Shown here: positions 38,188 through 47,213 of the stretch, piece after piece
Layout of the letters: each line of letters starts with the position of its first letter
Numbering within the stretch: position 1 is the stretch's first letter
Assembly (NCBI RefSeq): GCF_000230675.1
Contig: NZ_AGIK01000005.1
Span: forward strand, 95,549-159,548
Length of the DNA: 64,000 bases
Direction: 5' to 3'
Source: Synechococcus sp. WH 8016
Lineage (GTDB): Bacteria; Cyanobacteriota; Cyanobacteriia; PCC-6307; Cyanobiaceae
Position numbers and translations under genes: made by a program
The notes under the pieces: model-generated
Told to the model about the DNA's origin: nothing
The model's database searches: none
What the model saw: only the letters and a program-made list of their open reading frames with translations

Positions 38188-40198
38188 ACGCGCTGGTTCT
38201 TCTGCTGCTGATCTGGCCGCTCTGGTTGATTCGTCGCCCTGAACAAGACACCCCGATCTGGGGACGGCGCAGCCTGATCCTGCTGATCACCTTGTTCACC
38301 CTTCGCTATTTGACCTGGAGAGTCACCTCCAGCCTCAACTTTGATAGCCGCTTATCGATCAGCCTCAGCCTGCTGCTCCTGGTCGCCGAAGCCTGGCTGC
38401 TGCTCATTGGCTTGATCCCGCTCTGGCTGGCTTGGCGACGATTCCCCGATCGCCGCTTCGAGATCAACGATCGGCAACAGCGCTGGGCTGAGAGCGGCTG
38501 GAAACCCCACGTGGACATCCTGGTTCCCACCTACGGCCAACCCATCAAGGTGCTCGAACGAGCCCTGATTGGCTGCACCAACTTGTCCTATCCCCACACC
38601 AAGGTGTGGGTGCTCGACGACAGCGGTCGCCATGAGGTGAAAACCCTCGCTGCCGAGCTCGGGTGCCGCTACCTGCACCGACCGGAGCGCGTGAATGCCA
38701 AGGCCGGCAATCTCAACCATGGTCTGCGCCATTGCCGAGGAGAGCTGGTGGCCGTCTTCGACGCCGACTTCATTCCCCAACGCACCTTTCTTGATCGCAG
38801 CATTGGCTTTCTGCTTGAACCCGAGGTTGCGCTCATTCAGACCCCTCAGACCTTCATCAACGCGGATCCCGTGATGCGCAATCTGGGGATGGAACGTTAG
38901 CTTCTGTCCGATGAAGAAAGCTTCTACCGCTGGATCCAACCGGTGCGCGATGGCTGGGGGGCGGTGGTGTGTGCAGGCACGTCGTTTGTGGTGAAACGGA
39001 AAGCACTCGATCAAATCGGTGGCTTTGTGGAACAAGCCATCTCTGAGGATTTTGTGACCGGCATCAGCCTCACCCGTCAGCACTGGCGACTGCTCTATTT
39101 GCAGGAAAAACTCAGCGCTGGATTGGCGGCCGAAACCATGGCGGATTTCGTGCACAGCGCCAACGCTGGGCCTCTGGCACCTTGCAAAGCCTTCGGCTTC
39201 GCAGCGGCCCCTTACATCCCAAAGGGTTATCGCTTGGGCAACGCATCGCCTACCTCGAAGGCGTGATGCATTGGTTCAACAACGTGCCAAGGCTGGTGCT
39301 GATGCTGATGCCACTCAGCTATGGCCTTCTGGGCATCATTCCGATCCTGCTCAACAGCGAGGCCGCATTGACCCTGCTCCTACCGCTCTGGGGCTTGCAA
39401 GTGTTGAGCCTGGGCTGGTTAAACCGTGGGTCTCGAACGGCTTTTTTAAGCGAGCTCACCGGCTGGGTACTCACCGTTCCCCTCACCATGACCGTGCTGT
39501 CCAACCTGATTGGACGTATCGGTGGATTTCGCGTCACTCCCAAACATCAGCGCCGTGATCGTGGCAGCACCAGCGTGGAACTGCTGCTGCCGCTGTTGGC
39601 CCTCGTGCTGTTCAATCTGGTGAATCTCCAGGGGCTGCTCTCCAACGCCAGCGACTTACCAGATCAGGTGCTTGCCGGTCGGCCGGTCGGGCTGGTGTGG
39701 GGCGTGATCAATCTGCTCAGTTTGATCGTGGCGGTTCGTGCCTGTTGGGACCCTGCCGCGAAGGACCTCGCCCCATGGCAAAAGCTCCAAATGGAAGCCT
39801 GGATTGAAGATGACGGCGGACATCGTTATCCCTGCTGCATCACCGCTTTAAGCGAAAGCGGCGTCAAGATCGCCTACTCCCGTTCTCCCCTTCCATGGGT
39901 GGCCAGTTCCAAGCTGCGCTGGTGCCAAGAGCTGCCGGCATTGCCAGTGATCTTGACCAGCAAAACCGACACAGAAGCCCTTCTCCACTGGGGAGATTTG
40001 GCTCGGCAAGATCGCTATTCCCTGATCCGCTGGCTGTTTTGCCGACCGGGATGCTGGGTCGACCGGCAGGCACCTCAGGAAGGCCGTGCCTTGCTGGCCT
40101 TACTCCGGCGACTGATCGCACCGCCCAAACGCGGCCCCTTCAGCCCAAGCCTGATCCCGCAGCACCCGCCAGCCCGCCAAGCCTCAACGCATCCATAA
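38184..40198 (+). pseudogene. Cellulose-synthase-like GT2 glycosyltransferase, broken by a stop and a frameshift
   Basis: BcsA-type processive GT2 membrane enzyme. Joined over the breaks it has N-terminal helices, VLDDSGRHE, VFDADFIPQRT, AISEDFVTG, a QRQRW motif and further helices, then a PilZ-like tail (ITALSESGVKI). Reading stops at TAG 38898-38900 in GMER-stop-LLSDEESFYRW, where a sense codon such as W or Q is expected. The frame then continues to about 39154, where one base appears missing: frame 0 gives VHSANAG, while the alternative frame gives QRQRWASGTLQSLRLR. The rest is intact to 40198. Two lesions suggest decay, though sequencing error or recoding is possible. It overlaps dus by four bases. 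Confidence 0.85.
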
Positions 40199-40810
40199 GT
40201 CACGCGTCCCCGTGATCGCCTGTGTCGCCAGCAACAAAGCCACCACAACATTCATCGACACATGCAGCCGTCGCATCCAGAGCCGACCAGCAATCTGCTC
40301 CTGCATCACCACCGCAGCCAACATGAGGGCGATTAAGACCGAACCACCCCAAAGATGCGACTGCCAAACCGCTGCGGGGAAGGCCTGGCGCCACTGGAGC
40401 AACGCTGGCTGAGAGGAAATCAGCATCAGAGTGAACCAACAGGCTGCTGCCCACAACATCTTCGGGACAACACCTTTGGCACCTAATAACGCCACATATG
40501 CCGCTGCAGCACCCACGACAGCCAGCAGGAATCCCAACATCTGATCAGCCTGCATCCCTCCTGCCAAAGCGTTGTGAAACAACGCCACCAACACCGCCAA
40601 CACCATTCCCCCCGTCACCCAACGACCGTGATCGGCGTGTTCCACCGGCACTGTTGGCGCAATCGGATTGAGATCCAGCCGCCGTTCCCGGGCCAAGATG
40701 CCTAACCGAATCGTGGCACCCACCACCGGATAGACAAACAAAATCATCAGAACGGGGTGAACCAGCCCGAGCCAATTCAAAGACGTGAGAAACGAAACGC
40801 TTTCCGTCAC
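40184..40810 (-). CDS. DUF4079-family membrane protein, second copy
   Basis: 208 residues, about six hydrophobic segments. Shares with the protein at 2486-3196 the early LVHPVLMILFVYPVVG, the WQSHLWGG element and LWMRRLHVSMNVVVALLLAT with TGTRDLWM at the very end. It lacks the C-terminal tail of that protein. The conserved histidines could ligand haem; unproven. It overlaps cobI by four bases on the same strand and the broken glycosyltransferase end on the other. Confidence 0.75.
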   Translation of the reverse strand: MTESVSFLTSLNWLGLVHPVLMILFVYPVVGATIRLGILARERRLDLNPIAPTVPVEHADHGRWVTGGMVLAVLVALFHNALAGGMQADQMLGFLLAVVGAAAAYVALLGAKGVVPKMLWAAACWFTLMLISSQPALLQWRQAFPAAVWQSHLWGGSVLIALMLAAVVMQEQIAGRLWMRRLHVSMNVVVALLLATQAITGTRDLWMR

Positions 40811-41553
40811 GGCAACACCTCAGGCCAAGTCTGCCGAATCAGCAGCAGTGAAAAATAAGGCTTCGATTCAGCGGGAATTTCGGTTGCCCGCGCCAAGACC
40901 TGATCAGGCCAACCCACCCGTTGCGCGAAGAGGGAGCCCTCGAGCAGCTGACGTTGGTCCAGGCAAGTTCGAACCCACGGCCATCGCTGACCCAGCTTGA
41001 TCAATGCCAGCACCATCGAGCTCGATTCAGCTGATTCAAGCAATCGCTCCAGATCAGAAACACGGTCTGGGCAAGGGCGAATCAACACCCCCTCTTGCTG
41101 CAAGGCGAGAGGCCAATCAATCTCCATCTCTGCGCAAGCAGCTGCTGCAGCACAAACCGCCGGAATGCCCGGAATCAACTTGACCCTCAGATCAGGATGC
41201 TGCTTGCGCAGTGCCAGCTGCACATAACTGCTCGAAGCAAACAACGAGGCATCACCTTCACAGAGCAAAACCACCGATAGACCTCGTCGCAGCTCAGACG
41301 CGAGCGAATCGGCAGCATGATGCCAAGCCTTCAATCTCGGCTCGGCTTCCGCCACCATCGGAAAAACCAGAGGCAGCCGCCGTTGCGTTGAACGCGTCCA
41401 GCGAGAGGCAATGGTCCAAGCCATCCCATCAGCATCAGCACGAGCAACGGGATAAGCCACGACATCGGCGGTTTCAATCGCGCGAACAGCAGCAATGGTG
41501 AGAAGCTCTGGATCACCAGGGCCCACTCCGATCAATTGCAGAGCGTGAGGCAC
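40807..41553 (-). CDS. cobI: Precorrin-2 C20-methyltransferase
   Basis: SAM-dependent methyltransferase of the corrin ring pathway (cobalamin/pseudocobalamin). About 248 residues: GVGPGDPELLTIAAVRAIET and the SAM-loop LLCEGDASLFASSSYV, followed by VKLIPGIPAVCAAAAACAEM, are the tetrapyrrole methylase hallmarks, and VAYPVARADADGMAW points to CobI/CbiL. GTG at 41553 (VPHALQLIGVG) is the likely start; GTG at 41607 would add 18 unconserved residues. Divergent from mtnD. Confidence 0.85.
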   Translation of the reverse strand: MPHALQLIGVGPGDPELLTIAAVRAIETADVVAYPVARADADGMAWTIASRWTRSTQRRLPLVFPMVAEAEPRLKAWHHAADSLASELRRGLSVVLLCEGDASLFASSSYVQLALRKQHPDLRVKLIPGIPAVCAAAAACAEMEIDWPLALQQEGVLIRPCPDRVSDLERLLESAESSSMVLALIKLGQRWPWVRTCLDQRQLLEGSLFAQRVGWPDQVLARATEIPAESKPYFSLLLIRQTWPEVLP

Positions 41554-41660
41554 AAGATCCCCAACCAACAGCCCAACAATGACAGTGTCCGGTGGAACAG
41601 GCGCCACGCCAGAGACTCGCCAGGGCTAAACAGGAGTGCGGTTCAGGCAACGCAGCGCTG

Positions 41661-42263
41661 ATGACGCAGCTGAGGATTTACGCAACGCAAGCATCAGGGA
41701 TGACTGCAGGCCGTGCTTCAGCAGCGCGGCCACGGTTAAGCACCAGCAATCCCGCCCTGATCAGCGCAGAACTCAAAACGCGAGGGATCAAGTTTCAACG
41801 CTGGCCAAGCCAGCCAGGGCTTGAACAAGGGGCCAATCAAGAGCAGATTCTGTTGGCCTATCAATCACTGATCCGTTCTGTCCAAGAAAGCGATGGATAC
41901 GGAACCGTGGACGTGATGCGCGTTGGTGGAGATCAGCCCAGCAGCGAACCATTGCGCCAAACATTTCTGCGCGTACACCAGCATGCGGAAGATGAAGTGC
42001 GGTTTTTTGTAGAGGGTCGCGGCCTGTTTTCACTCCATATCAAAGGGGAGGTGCTTCAGCTGACCTGCGAAGCCAATGATTGGATCGTCATTCCAGCGGA
42101 AACCCGGCACTGGTTCGACATGGGCGCGAGCCCGAGCTACTGCGTGATTCGTTTTTACAAAAAATCAGGAGGGTGGGCGGCGTCCTTCACCGATGATCCA
42201 ATTGCCAATCACTATCCAGGCCTTGCCCAAACAAGCAAACAGACAATCCAACCGATCGATTGA
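41661..42263 (+). CDS. mtnD: Acireductone dioxygenase
   Basis: Metal enzyme of the methionine salvage pathway that oxidises the acireductone to the keto acid precursor of methionine (Fe form). 200 residues, cupin fold. The metal ligands are the two histidines of VHQHAEDEVRFFVEGRG with its glutamate, and the histidine of PAETRHWFDMG. ATG at 41661 (MTQLRIYATQ) matches the family; the open frame begins further upstream. Other salvage genes are not in the window. Confidence 0.88.
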   Translation: MTQLRIYATQASGMTAGRASAARPRLSTSNPALISAELKTRGIKFQRWPSQPGLEQGANQEQILLAYQSLIRSVQESDGYGTVDVMRVGGDQPSSEPLRQTFLRVHQHAEDEVRFFVEGRGLFSLHIKGEVLQLTCEANDWIVIPAETRHWFDMGASPSYCVIRFYKKSGGWAASFTDDPIANHYPGLAQTSKQTIQPID

Positions 42264-42336
42264 GGATTCGGTCTCATCGGAGACAGTCAGCAAGCAGCTC
42301 GAAGACAAATGATGATTAGGCCTTCAAACAAATCTC

Positions 42337-42411
42337 ATGGGCTATCTGATCGTCGCTGGTTGTGTTGCTCTCGCAGCCGCCATGTCCAAGTCATTGACAG
42401 ACAAGAACTAA
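42337..42411 (+). CDS. Possible 24-residue hydrophobic micropeptide
   Basis: ATG at 42337 opens a 24-codon frame, MGYLIVAGCVALAAAMSKSL followed by TDKN and a stop. It has one clear hydrophobic segment, like the tiny single-helix proteins common in cyanobacterial membranes. It lies 74 bases after the mtnD stop. No homologue is recalled with certainty. Confidence 0.4.
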   Translation: MGYLIVAGCVALAAAMSKSLTDKN

Positions 42412-42454
42412 TCAGCCACAAAGAATCTTTTACTCTTCACTGATTGAGATTCAG

Positions 42455-42619
42455 ATTTAAAATCAAGCTGTAGGTTCACGGTCTGCCCCTCGAAAGGGGG
42501 CAATTCAACTGGATGCTCCAGAAGATCGACCATAGAAATCCTGGCTGCAGCCCACGCTCTTAGTTTTGATAGCTCAGGTGTTGGTTTTTAAGCTGCTCTC
42601 TTAAGGGAGCGGCTTTTTT
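42455..42619 (+). ncRNA. Candidate small RNA ending in an intrinsic terminator
   Basis: A stretch without an open frame that can form a hairpin (TGCCCCT / AGGGGGCA around CGAA near 42485) and ends with the terminator at 42592-42619. The 5' end is a guess. It does not match tmRNA, SRP RNA or 6S RNA features that I can recognise. It might instead be the 3' region of the mtnD/micropeptide transcript. Confidence 0.4.
42592..42619 (+). terminator. Intrinsic terminator
   Basis: Nine-base stem GCTGCTCTC / GGGAGCGGC (two G-U pairs) with loop TTAA, followed by TTTTTTATT. It has no annotated gene immediately upstream. Confidence 0.8.
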
Positions 42620-42920
42620 ATTCCGTGATCTCTAGACCGCTAGCCAAAGACATGAGCCAACCCATTCCAATCCTCAACGGAAGAGTCTTCAAACAAGATG
42701 TGAATTCATCAACCGAAAGTAGCAACGAGCAACAACCTTTGAATGCACCTGACCTGATCGCACAACCCTGATCACGAAGAGAAGTTTCGAGAGAGAAAGG
42801 CACCATTAACCCATCGATCAATCGAACCCGATATTTAATACCTCATCCAGACGTGACACAAGAGGCTTAACACAAATGAAAATCGAAACATATGCCATCC
42901 ACGGCAATAATGAATGAACC

Positions 42921-43121
42921 TTATCCGCTATATGCTCTAAACCCCGAATGAGGGTGAACGGTATCGCGAACCGAATATTGACTTAAGCTGCTATTCACGC
43001 CTACAGATGAATCACGACAAAGCTTTTCAGACTTGGAGCCTTCCGGCATTGGCGACATCAATGCGAAAGCGATTAGGGGGGCAGTCATGAACCATTGAAT
43101 TGTAAGCAATTCATTAGCCAT
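42921..43121 (-). CDS. Possible small hypothetical protein with a hydrophobic N-terminus
   Basis: Open frame of 66 codons from an ATG at 43121 (MANELLTIQWFMTAPLIAFA...), longer if the ATG at 43253 is used. The first 25 residues could be a signal peptide or anchor; the rest is polar with serines. Family not recognised, so it may not be real. Confidence 0.3.
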   Translation of the reverse strand: MANELLTIQWFMTAPLIAFALMSPMPEGSKSEKLCRDSSVGVNSSLSQYSVRDTVHPHSGFRAYSG

Positions 43122-43262
43122 GGCGATCTGAAAGGAGTGATTTGCTTGCTCGACCCACACACCATCTCCGGAATCACCAGCAGAGACAGTGACCGGTATT
43201 AAGCGGTGCTGTGATATTGAACACAACTCTAAAAAGCAATTAAAAAGCTCCACTGCACTGTA

Positions 43263-43466
43263 TTGGGGACTATCAGAGCCGTGACTTCACTAGCGGCATT
43301 GAGCAATGCGGTTCACAAAGGACATAAAATAGTCTCTGACGAAGTAGATAAAGTCACTCAAAATCTGGACATAAGCGATTCCCAAAACTCGAACAAACTA
43401 TGCTTGATTGATGGAATAAGAAACGCAGAAGACCCATTCAATCGAGTCTTTACGGGTAAAAAATAG
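43263..43466 (+). CDS. Possible small hypothetical protein
   Basis: 67 codons from a TTG at 43263, or 61 from a GTG at 43281 (VTSLAALSNAVHKGHKIVSD). The N-terminal part could form an amphipathic helix; the C-terminal part is polar. No motif is known to me. It is divergent from the 42921 frame, so each start could support the other, but coding status is weak. Confidence 0.3.
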   Translation: MGTIRAVTSLAALSNAVHKGHKIVSDEVDKVTQNLDISDSQNSNKLCLIDGIRNAEDPFNRVFTGKK

Positions 43467-43674
43467 TCACAGTGCCTTGCAACTGCCCAGCCACGAGTGG
43501 GATTCTTATTGCAGCTTGAAATGCTCTAAGCAGTTGCCCCCAATCCATGACACTCATCGATGACACTTGATCTGCTAGAAGAGCTGCTGATCGCGTTACA
43601 CATGAGAGTCCTACGGATCACTGCCTAGGCATCCTTCTCCATTGATGATGGTGTTCATTCCATGAATCAGAGCC

Positions 43675-44406
43675 ATGAGAACGGTTGATCCTCAGCAGCC
43701 GGTTGTGATCCTTGGAGGCTTCTTGATTACAGCAGAGGCTTATGAACCAATGGCTGAGTGGCTAAAGCACAAGGGAATTTGTAATGTTCTAGTGGTTCCC
43801 ATTTCTCGACTGGATTGGCTTTTAACTATCCGAAGATTTGGATGGAGACGCGTACTCGACCGTGTCGATGAAGTTGTGAAACAGGTTCAAAATCACTCAC
43901 TAAGTGGAAAAGTCACCTTGATTGGGCACAGCTCCGGTGGAGTTATGTTACGCCTCTATCTCAGCGATGATCCTTTTGAGGGAAGGATTTATGCGGGCTC
44001 TAAAAGATGTGATCGCTTGGTTACGCTCGGCAGTCCTCATCAGGCAGTCCGTGCAACACCTTTGAGGGCGATGGTCGACCGCCGCTTTCCTGGTTGTCAT
44101 GAATCTGACGTTGACTATGTCGCTATTGCCGGAAAGCTTGATTTGTCTAGTGGAAATGCCTCGGCATTCAGCCGCAGGGGCGCTAAAGCTAGTTACCAAA
44201 GAGCTATTGATGATGAAGGATGCCTCGGTGATGGACTCGTTCCAGTTGAGTCAGCTCTGCTTACTGACGCCCGCTCTCTGATTCAAGACGACACTGCCCA
44301 TGGTGGTTTATTTGGAGACATCTGGTTTGCATCTACGCAACGTCTTGAAGCATGGTGGGATTTTGTCGTGGGTAGTGAATCCTCACAAGACAAAGCTAAT
44401 TCATAG
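43675..44406 (+). CDS. Alpha/beta hydrolase, lipase/PGAP1-like
   Basis: 243 residues. The nucleophile elbow is LIGHSSGGVMLRLYL; PVVILGGFLITAEAYEPMAE gives the oxyanion region; a late His is in DDTAHGGLFGD. GSPHQAVR and the GDGLVPVESALL region with an aspartate resemble lipase class 2 / PGAP1-like esterases. Substrate unknown, probably an acyl ester. It sits between gene-poor regions and is AT-richer than the core genes. ATG at 43675. Confidence 0.75.
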   Translation: MRTVDPQQPVVILGGFLITAEAYEPMAEWLKHKGICNVLVVPISRLDWLLTIRRFGWRRVLDRVDEVVKQVQNHSLSGKVTLIGHSSGGVMLRLYLSDDPFEGRIYAGSKRCDRLVTLGSPHQAVRATPLRAMVDRRFPGCHESDVDYVAIAGKLDLSSGNASAFSRRGAKASYQRAIDDEGCLGDGLVPVESALLTDARSLIQDDTAHGGLFGDIWFASTQRLEAWWDFVVGSESSQDKANS

Positions 44407-44521
44407 ATTTATAAATAAATGGAATTCATCCAAATATTGTGAACTGTCTACGGCCTAATCAATCACCAACAGAGTTAAAAATAGATATGCCAGCTGTGTC
44501 CGCCTTGTCCCCTTAGTTCAA

Positions 44522-44546
44522 CCACTGCCCTATGCCAGTGGCTTTT
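44522..44546 (+). terminator. Possible weak terminator
   Basis: Six-base stem CCACTG / CAGTGG followed by CTTTTC, about 115 bases after the hydrolase stop. The T-run is short, so function is uncertain. Confidence 0.4.
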
Positions 44547-44650
44547 CAGTGATTAATCAACTCCCTTCTGGAGAAGGGTACATCAATACACTTAATCCAC
44601 TTGAAGCCTTTCAGTAAGTCGTTTATCTATCCAACAGGCGAATTACATCG

Positions 44651-44833
44651 ATGCTGACGATTCGAGACTTAGTCTCTCGTTACAACATGTCGACACAACA
44701 AACTTACGAACAGATTCTGGCAGCTGCCATCTTAACAATCAAACGAGGCAATCGGTCTCTATTCAATGAGGGGATGGTCGCCAGGCTAGATGAGAACAAC
44801 TACCAAACCGAGTCAGCATCGGGTTTTCGCTGA
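44651..44833 (+). CDS. Small helical hypothetical protein
   Basis: 60 residues, MLTIRDLVSRYNMSTQQTYE then QILAAAILTIKRGNRSLFNE. The pattern is like a small helix-turn-helix protein, but I do not recognise a family and DNA binding is speculation. ATG at 44651. It stands alone between the hydrolase and the convergent miaE gene. Confidence 0.45.
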   Translation: MLTIRDLVSRYNMSTQQTYEQILAAAILTIKRGNRSLFNEGMVARLDENNYQTESASGFR

Positions 44834-44917
44834 TATGAAGTCCTCCCCCCACAACTTGAATAGGGGTGTATATCGCAGGCACTCAGTTCCTCATATGGAG
44901 TGATGTTGTGGAGCTAA

Positions 44918-45544
44918 TCAGCGAATATCAACACCACAACTATGCATTCTCACGTCCTCCGGATTCTCCAACTCTCCAGTCAGGGCCACCACTTCAACCT
45001 GCGCAAGCTCCTCCAGCCGAGGCACGATCACCGAACGCTCCCAACGCTGTTCACACAGCACCCAATAGAGACCGAAATGGCGCGCCTCACTCAACAACAA
45101 GCTTCCATAAAGGTCTTTTAAATCTTGCTCCGGGCTGTGCTCCGCCAACAGCGCCATCCGTTCATGGCTACGGGCTTCGATCAAACCGGCCACCAAAAAC
45201 GAATCCAGCATTCGCAGCGGCTCTACTTTGCGGATGTGCTTGGCAAGAAAGCCGCCATATCCCGGAGATGGCAACGGCTCGAGATAGCGCCCTCGTGCCC
45301 GCAGCAACGCAAGCACCTGCTCGAAATGCTCAAGCTCCTCGCGCGCCAACGGACTCAATGCTTCCCCCAGGCCTGGTTCGCACAGATAGCGAAACATCAG
45401 CTGCACGGCAGACCCCGCAGCCTTGCGCTCACAGTGCGCATGATCAATTAAGACCTCCATCGGTCTGGCAATCGCTTGCTGCAGCCAAGAAGCGCTAGTG
45501 GGTGCAGCCAACCAACGAATGCTGGCCACAGACGTCGGGGGCAT
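44918..45544 (-). CDS. miaE: tRNA-(ms2io6A)-hydroxylase
   Basis: Non-haem diiron enzyme hydroxylating the isopentenyl side chain of A37 in tRNAs reading U-starting codons. About 208 residues from ATG at 45544. The ferritin-like metal ligands fit IDHAHCERKAAG, LAREELEHFEQVL, IEARSHERMALLAEH and SEARHFGLYWVL. The C-terminal WERSVIVPRLEELAQVEVVA fits the family. ATG shares ATGA with the aroQ stop, so the two are coupled. Confidence 0.87.
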   Translation of the reverse strand: MPPTSVASIRWLAAPTSASWLQQAIARPMEVLIDHAHCERKAAGSAVQLMFRYLCEPGLGEALSPLAREELEHFEQVLALLRARGRYLEPLPSPGYGGFLAKHIRKVEPLRMLDSFLVAGLIEARSHERMALLAEHSPEQDLKDLYGSLLLSEARHFGLYWVLCEQRWERSVIVPRLEELAQVEVVALTGELENPEDVRMHSCGVDIR

Positions 45545-45999
45545 CAGTTCTCCCCTCCGCTCGCAGAGTTCCGCAGGTGGCGGACCAACCCATCCAGGGC
45601 CAAGTCGTAGCTCACAGGGCCAAAACCACAAATCACGCCAACGGCACGGTCGGCCAGAAACGAGCGATGCCGAAACGGTTCACGGGCGTGGGTATTGCTC
45701 AAGTGCAGCTCCACGTAGGGAATCGCTGTCCCCAGAAGGGCATCACGGATCGCAATCGATGTGTGGGTATAGGCCCCTGCGTTGATCAGGATTCCATCCA
45801 CCTTCCCCATCGCCTGATGGATGCGGTCCACCAGGGCACCTTCGAAATTGCTCTGGTAACACTCCAGCGTTAGGCCATCAGCGCAGGCTCGCTCTCTCAG
45901 TGATGTCTCGATCTGATCAAGGGTCTGGCGGCCGTAGAGGCCTGGTTCCCGCTGGCCCAGCAGATTGAGGTTGGGGCCGTTGAGCAGCAACAGGTGCAT
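45544..45999 (-). CDS. aroQ: Type II 3-dehydroquinate dehydratase
   Basis: Third step of the shikimate pathway. 151 residues: [58 protein letters not shown] and [20 protein letters not shown] carry the conserved tyrosine, asparagines and histidine of the dodecameric type II enzyme. ATG at 45999 fits the family N-terminus; an ATG at 46017 would add six residues. Its 5' side faces the tRNA pair. Confidence 0.92.
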   Translation of the reverse strand: MHLLLLNGPNLNLLGQREPGLYGRQTLDQIETSLRERACADGLTLECYQSNFEGALVDRIHQAMGKVDGILINAGAYTHTSIAIRDALLGTAIPYVELHLSNTHAREPFRHRSFLADRAVGVICGFGPVSYDLALDGLVRHLRNSASGGEN

Positions 46000-46066
46000 G
46001 GCCCGACTCGTAAACATGGGTTGATCGTATCGACAGCCTTGCTGGTAACCTCTCTTGGTGTGGTTC

Positions 46067-46148
46067 GGGTCGGTGCCCGAGTGGTTAATGGGGGTGGACT
46101 GTAAATCCACTGGCTCTGCCTACGTTGGTTCAAATCCAACCCGGCCCA
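46067..46148 (+). tRNA. tRNA-Tyr (anticodon GUA)
   Basis: 82 bases with acceptor GGGTCGG pairing CCGGCCC, the anticodon stem around ACTGTAAAT (anticodon GTA), a long variable arm as expected for bacterial tRNA-Tyr, and T-arm GGTTCAAATCC. CCA is not encoded. Confidence 0.95.
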
Positions 46149-46158
46149 TCCACCACAC

Positions 46159-46230
<72 letters not shown>

Positions 46231-46646
46231 TCCATCTCACACCAGGGCTGGTTGCTGAGACTGTCCAACAGCGCTGGATCAGATCATGGTGTTGCTGATC
46301 TTTAAACCGAATCAGCGCTTGCTCAGCATCGCGCAAGGCTCCTGTTCAGCACACATTCATTCCCTGATCAGGTTATTTCGATCCGCCTAATAATCCTTCC
46401 AATGTGCGTTGGAGCAACCATAACCATGGCCATTCGCTGCAGACTGGTAGACCAAACCGAGTTTTTAATTTGCATTAATTGATACAAAACAGCGCACAAA
46501 ACTGACCCCCTTATCCAAAACTTATCAAACCACTCCATTGGGCTATGCAAATCATGCATAGCCCTTGTTTTTGCCCTAAGAGATGAGAGTTCGTATCTTA
46601 CAAAGACTGGTTACAAGCTAAGTTCTAAACGAATTGCACGATCTGC
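46231..46646. other. Region after the tRNAs without a clear gene
   Basis: About 415 bases. A minus-strand frame crosses the tRNAs and a further one lies at 46368-46559; neither is convincing. A strong terminator at 46540 sits in the middle of the second half. The end probably carries the response-regulator promoter. Confidence 0.4.
46540..46571 (+). terminator. Strong intrinsic terminator
   Basis: Perfect ten-base stem GGGCTATGCA / TGCATAGCCC with a five-base loop AATCA, then TTGTTTTT. It is 310 bases past tRNA-Thr, so it ends either a long tRNA read-through transcript or an unannotated RNA. Confidence 0.85.
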
Positions 46647-47213
46647 ATGAACTGCCTCGTGCTGGAAGACCAGCAGATATTTCTTGACCTCCTCGGCTCC
46701 ATGGTGGGGAGCTTCATTGAGATAACGGCTATCTTCAAAGCAAACAGCATCGAAGCTGCTAGAGAGATTTCGAAGCAACACCAAATTGACATTGCAATTC
46801 TTGACCTCTATCTACCGGACGGCCACGGCAACGACTTAGCACGCCATCTACTCTCACAAAATCCGTACATCAAATTAATCATCCTTTCTGGGTCAGCACA
46901 AGAATTCATTTGTCCCAACAACCTAAAAGAAGCCATTTATGGAATCATCGACAAAACCGATGCATTCGATGCTTTACGCCATTGCATCAATGTGATTGTG
47001 AAGCCCGCTCATCATGAGCTAACCCAACGACAGCAAGTCATCTACGGTCTTATCGGAGAGGGGAAAACCACAAAGGAAATTGCAAAAGAGCTGGGAAGTG
47101 CTCATTCAACAATAGAGACGCATCGCAAGGCTATTGCCCAGAAGCTGAATGTTAGCGGGGCTGAACTCATTAGAAGAGCCGCTTTAACTCGCACAATTCA
47201 AAGCATCAAATAA
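46647..47213 (+). CDS. Response regulator, receiver plus LuxR/NarL HTH
   Basis: 188 residues. A receiver domain with the phosphorylation aspartate D53 in IAILDLYLPDGHG, the acidic pair near LEDQ at residues 6-9, and K103 in IIDKTD. The C-terminal LuxR helix-turn-helix occupies about residues 125-170 (LTQRQQVIYGLIGEGKTTKE then AKELGSAHSTIETHRKAIAQ). A DNA-binding output regulator for the adjacent kinase. Stop and start of the two overlap as TAATG, so they are one operon. Target genes unknown. Confidence 0.88.
   Translation: MNCLVLEDQQIFLDLLGSMVGSFIEITAIFKANSIEAAREISKQHQIDIAILDLYLPDGHGNDLARHLLSQNPYIKLIILSGSAQEFICPNNLKEAIYGIIDKTDAFDALRHCINVIVKPAHHELTQRQQVIYGLIGEGKTTKEIAKELGSAHSTIETHRKAIAQKLNVSGAELIRRAALTRTIQSIK

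Larger units (their letters stand above)
42412..43674. other. Gene-poor region of about 1.3 kb
   Basis: Contains a terminator-ended RNA candidate (42455-42619) and a 39-codon frame at 42652-42771 (MSQPIPILNGRVFKQD...) of doubtful status. It also has a minus-strand frame at 42921-43253, a plus-strand frame at 43263-43466, and otherwise AT-rich sequence without recognisable genes. No tRNA, phage or transposase sequence was seen. Density drops sharply compared with the flanks. Confidence 0.5.

Noticed and set aside
38184..40198. Programmed readthrough and frameshifting to make a full cellulose synthase
   Set aside because: No slippery sequence or readthrough context was recognised at either break, and two independent lesions fit decay or sequencing error better.
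42652..42771. 39-codon plus frame MSQPIPILNGRVFKQD
   Set aside because: Plausible ATG frame but no ribosome binding site and no recognised family; left only as a remark in the gene-poor region.
42412..43674. Possible CRISPR or prophage remnant in the gene-poor region
   Set aside because: No regularly spaced repeats, integrase, or phage gene could be seen.
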